This document shows positions 12,009-14,228 of a stretch of 14,228 bases of DNA, in pieces; the first letter of the stretch is position 1, and each line of letters begins with the position of its first letter. Position numbers and translations under genes: made by a program. The notes below the pieces were generated by a model. The model ran no database searches. It was not told where the DNA came from and was given only the letters and a program-made list of their open reading frames with translations. The stretch is from an uncultured Bacteroidota bacterium (GTDB taxonomy: Bacteria > Bacteroidota > Bacteroidia > Chitinophagales > Chitinophagaceae), in the NCBI GenBank assembly GCA_903851455.1, contig CAINOM010000324.1, positions 1 through 14,228 of the forward strand, given 5' to 3'.

Positions 12009-12031
12009 GGTTAAATAGTTCAGTAATTTTT
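12002..12031 (+). promoter_or_regulatory. Candidate promoter for the propeller sensor gene
   Basis: TTTG (12002-12005) is followed after 18 bases by TAATTTTT (12024-12031), one mismatch to TAnnTTTG; shifting by one base gives AATTTTTG. The transcript would begin near 12037, about 13 bases before the ATG at 12050. It overlaps a perfect inverted repeat (11988-12008). Confidence 0.3.
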
Positions 12032-12049
12032 GTTTTCGTACAAATATCC

Positions 12050-14228
12050 ATGCGCCGGATTGCACTGCTTTTGATCACATTTTTTTCTCTGCGGGCCGGG
12101 GCACAACAGCCGTTTATACGGGATTTCTCGCTCAACGAGATACCGACCGGCGTAAAGGTGAATGCGCTGATTCAGGACAGCACGGGCTATATCTGGATCG
12201 CTACAGACAATGGCCTTGCGTTTTTCAACGGCCGTAATTTCGTTAAGATACAGGATAGCATACATCAGCCGGTTACTGCCGTAGCTGCTGGGCGTGCAGG
12301 TGTATGGGTAGGTTACAAGAATGGTGCGATTGGCAAAGTGTTTCGGTCCGCAGTACATAAACTGTCCATTGTCAATGGCCCGTCATCATCCATTACATCA
12401 TTATATGCCGGAGGGAAGGGTGTGTTATGGGCAGGTACCGAAGAACAAGGCATTTTCGTCATCAGGAATGACACCGCGTCGGCGATCAATACATCGAAAG
12501 GCCTTTCTGATAATTTTGTCTACGACCTGTCCATAAACGGAGATGATCGCGTCATAGCAGGCTCAGACATGGGCATTAACGATATTTCCCTTATTGGAAA
12601 CAATCCCGCTGTATCAGTGTGCAGCTCCAGGCAGGGTCTTCCGGACAATATAGTAAGTGTGATCAAGAACATACCGGGTACACAATTATATTGGGTGGGC
12701 ACACAAGAGGTGGGCTTGGCTATTTACAGCGGTAGTGAGAAAAAAGTGTTTCCGATAACTCCTCCGTCAAAAAAATGGAGTTACGGGCAAGTGAATGACA
12801 TACTGCCCGTTTCTGCAAGGCGTGCCTGGGTGGCCACCGAAGAAGGCTATTTGCTCGAAATTGTGCTCGCCGACGGTTTTAACGTTGTCGTACATCCGTA
12901 CTACTACCCCGGAAAGAACTTCAAAAAATTATTACTCGACAAAGCGGGTAATATCTGGTGCGGATCAGGCCACGGGCTGTCTATGATCACAGGCGAATAC
13001 CTCTCCGGTATCAAACTTTCCGCCCCATATTCTTTGCAGGATGTTACCGCGATCGCATGGAGCAACGATGTGCTGTGGATAGCTTTAAAGCGCGGCCTGT
13101 ACCAGGTGGCTTTAACAGACTCCCTTCATCGGCTTGTCCACGAGTATACTTCCGGGGCCAATATTTCCAGCTTGTACAATGATAAAAATGGCAGGTTATG
13201 GATAGGTACGCTTGGCGCAGGCCTGTATTATCGGCAGGCTGGGTCAGTGACGAAGGTCAAGGGAATTGAAGGCCTTGATGATGATGGCAACGTCTTGAAT
13301 ATTACTGGCACCGGCAATAGCATATGGGTGGCTGGCTTAAAGGGGGTGGATGAATTGTCGCTTTCTGAAAATGGGGTTGTGACATTGTTGAAGCATCAGG
13401 GCAAAAAAACGGGTATGGGTAGTGACTACGTTTATCAGCTATACCCCGACCACAAAGGCAATATGTGGATGGCTACCGATGGCGGCGGTGTTTGCATGTA
13501 CGATGGCAATTCATATCGCCACTGGGACACATCATTTGGTGCAAACGGTAAAGTTGTTTACTCGATTACCGAAGACAACTCCGGCAACATGTGGGCAGGA
13601 ACAATGTATAAGGACCTGTTCCGGTTTCACAATAATACGTGGGAAAACATGAGCCGGCTCGAAAGTCCGTATGCCGACAATAGTATCTCAACGGTCACCG
13701 CTAACGCCACAGGCCAGGTGATAGCGGTCTACCAGGCTTGCATCGATGTGTGGTATCCGCAGAGCAGGTATTTCAGACACTTCAACTCTGCCCTGGGTAT
13801 AGGTATAGATAGCACATCCAATGTTCTGAATTGTGCCACTAAAGACAGCTACGGCAACGTGTTCGTCCCATTCCCGCAAGGCGTGTTGATCTTCAAAAAC
13901 CAATCAGAAGTTTATGACATCCGGCCGGGTGTGCACATAACAACACCCACTATTTTTTCCAGGCCGGTTTCATCAGATCGGACCCGGTTCGACTACGATG
14001 AGAACTATGTCGGCTTTGCTTTCGACGGTTTCGGTTTTGCTAATCATGAACGACTGAATTACAGGTACAAGCTGGAAGGATACAACGATGGTTGGATATA
14101 TACCAGCGATGCATCAGCAAGTTTCCCTAAGTTGTCGTCCGGCCATTACAAGTTCCGTGTTCAGGTGTCTCTGAATCCCTCCTTCGAAAACCCCAATGAG
14201 GATTCCTACGAGTTTACCATCGGGACGC
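12050..14228 (+). CDS. Two-component-type propeller sensor (Reg_prop repeats plus Y_Y_Y domain), truncated by the window edge
   Basis: An open frame of 726 codons runs off the right edge without a stop. It starts with a signal peptide (MRRIALLLITFFSLRAGAQ). Two-component-regulator propeller repeats follow, each with the hallmark (G/D)xxWxGT: DSTGYIWIATDNGLAFFNG (about 43-61), GVLWAGTEEQGIF, GNIWCGSGHGLS, GRLWIGTLGAGLYY, GNMWMATDGGGVCMYDG and GNMWAGTMYKDLF. A Y_Y_Y-type Ig domain begins at about residue 645 (FAFDGFGFANHERLNYRYKLEGY then GHYKFRVQV). In this architecture the periplasmic propeller senses a ligand and a membrane helix then leads to an intracellular histidine kinase or DNA-binding output; that part lies beyond the window. 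The gene is 83 bp after the DUF5777 gene in the same direction. It may regulate that module or only be adjacent. Confidence 0.87.
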   Translation, partial: MRRIALLLITFFSLRAGAQQPFIRDFSLNEIPTGVKVNALIQDSTGYIWIATDNGLAFFNGRNFVKIQDSIHQPVTAVAAGRAGVWVGYKNGAIGKVFRSAVHKLSIVNGPSSSITSLYAGGKGVLWAGTEEQGIFVIRNDTASAINTSKGLSDNFVYDLSINGDDRVIAGSDMGINDISLIGNNPAVSVCSSRQGLPDNIVSVIKNIPGTQLYWVGTQEVGLAIYSGSEKKVFPITPPSKKWSYGQVNDILPVSARRAWVATEEGYLLEIVLADGFNVVVHPYYYPGKNFKKLLLDKAGNIWCGSGHGLSMITGEYLSGIKLSAPYSLQDVTAIAWSNDVLWIALKRGLYQVALTDSLHRLVHEYTSGANISSLYNDKNGRLWIGTLGAGLYYRQAGSVTKVKGIEGLDDDGNVLNITGTGNSIWVAGLKGVDELSLSENGVVTLLKHQGKKTGMGSDYVYQLYPDHKGNMWMATDGGGVCMYDGNSYRHWDTSFGANGKVVYSITEDNSGNMWAGTMYKDLFRFHNNTWENMSRLESPYADNSISTVTANATGQVIAVYQACIDVWYPQSRYFRHFNSALGIGIDSTSNVLNCATKDSYGNVFVPFPQGVLIFKNQSEVYDIRPGVHITTPTIFSRPVSSDRTRFDYDENYVGFAFDGFGFANHERLNYRYKLEGYNDGWIYTSDASASFPKLSSGHYKFRVQVSLNPSFENPNEDSYEFTIGT

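Noticed and set aside
11145..12358. Several minus-strand open frames opposite the DUF5777 and sensor genes
   Set aside because: They are antisense shadows without family features or translation signals.

Overview
The window looks like a chromosomal stretch of a Bacteroidota bacterium. It is probably from the Chitinophagales/Chitinophagaceae side of the phylum, but that finer placement is inference. Supporting signs are two proteins with type IX secretion (T9SS) type A sorting domains, a YceI / C-x4-CH lipoprotein / DUF5777 barrel gene set, a propeller plus Y_Y_Y sensor of the kind abundant in this phylum, and promoters of the TTTG-N~20-TAnnTTTG type. No tRNA, rRNA, CRISPR array, transposase or phage gene was recognised, and no stretch over 300 bases lacks a gene.

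Layout. At the left edge is the 3' part of an IroE/Fes-like esterase (51-602, +), whose 5' part appears frame-disrupted. A divergent TspO/MBR membrane protein (693-1217, +) follows. Converging on it is a secreted SGNH hydrolase with PKD and T9SS domains (1234-2523, -). Next is a minus-strand transcription unit: a TIGR03118-type propeller lipoprotein (8641-9708), then 31 bp downstream a 1968-residue T9SS-secreted repeat protein (2703-8609). That unit ends at a convincing intrinsic terminator (2632-2667).

A divergent intergenic region (9709-9924) separates this unit from a plus-strand group: a YceI family protein (9925-10488), then a small lipoprotein with a cytochrome-like C-x4-CH motif (10601-11002) and a DUF5777 beta-barrel protein (11022-11966). 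The last two look like an operon driven by a consensus-perfect promoter at 10528-10559. An open, truncated sensor gene (12050 to the right edge) follows.

How they may work together. All but one of the recognised products are predicted to act in the envelope or outside the cell; the edge esterase lacks its N-terminus, so its location is unknown. The giant protein carries 22 tandem Big_2-like Ig domains between a choice-of-anchor-V-like N-terminus and a T9SS C-terminus, so it is probably a long surface stalk or adhesin. Its repeats form two arrays. The C-terminal array shows a clear two-domain (A-B) higher-order period, and 21 of 22 domains carry a conserved cysteine pair. The YceI, C-x4-CH lipoprotein and DUF5777 genes probably form an envelope module of unknown, possibly redox, function. 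The adjacent sensor may or may not control it.
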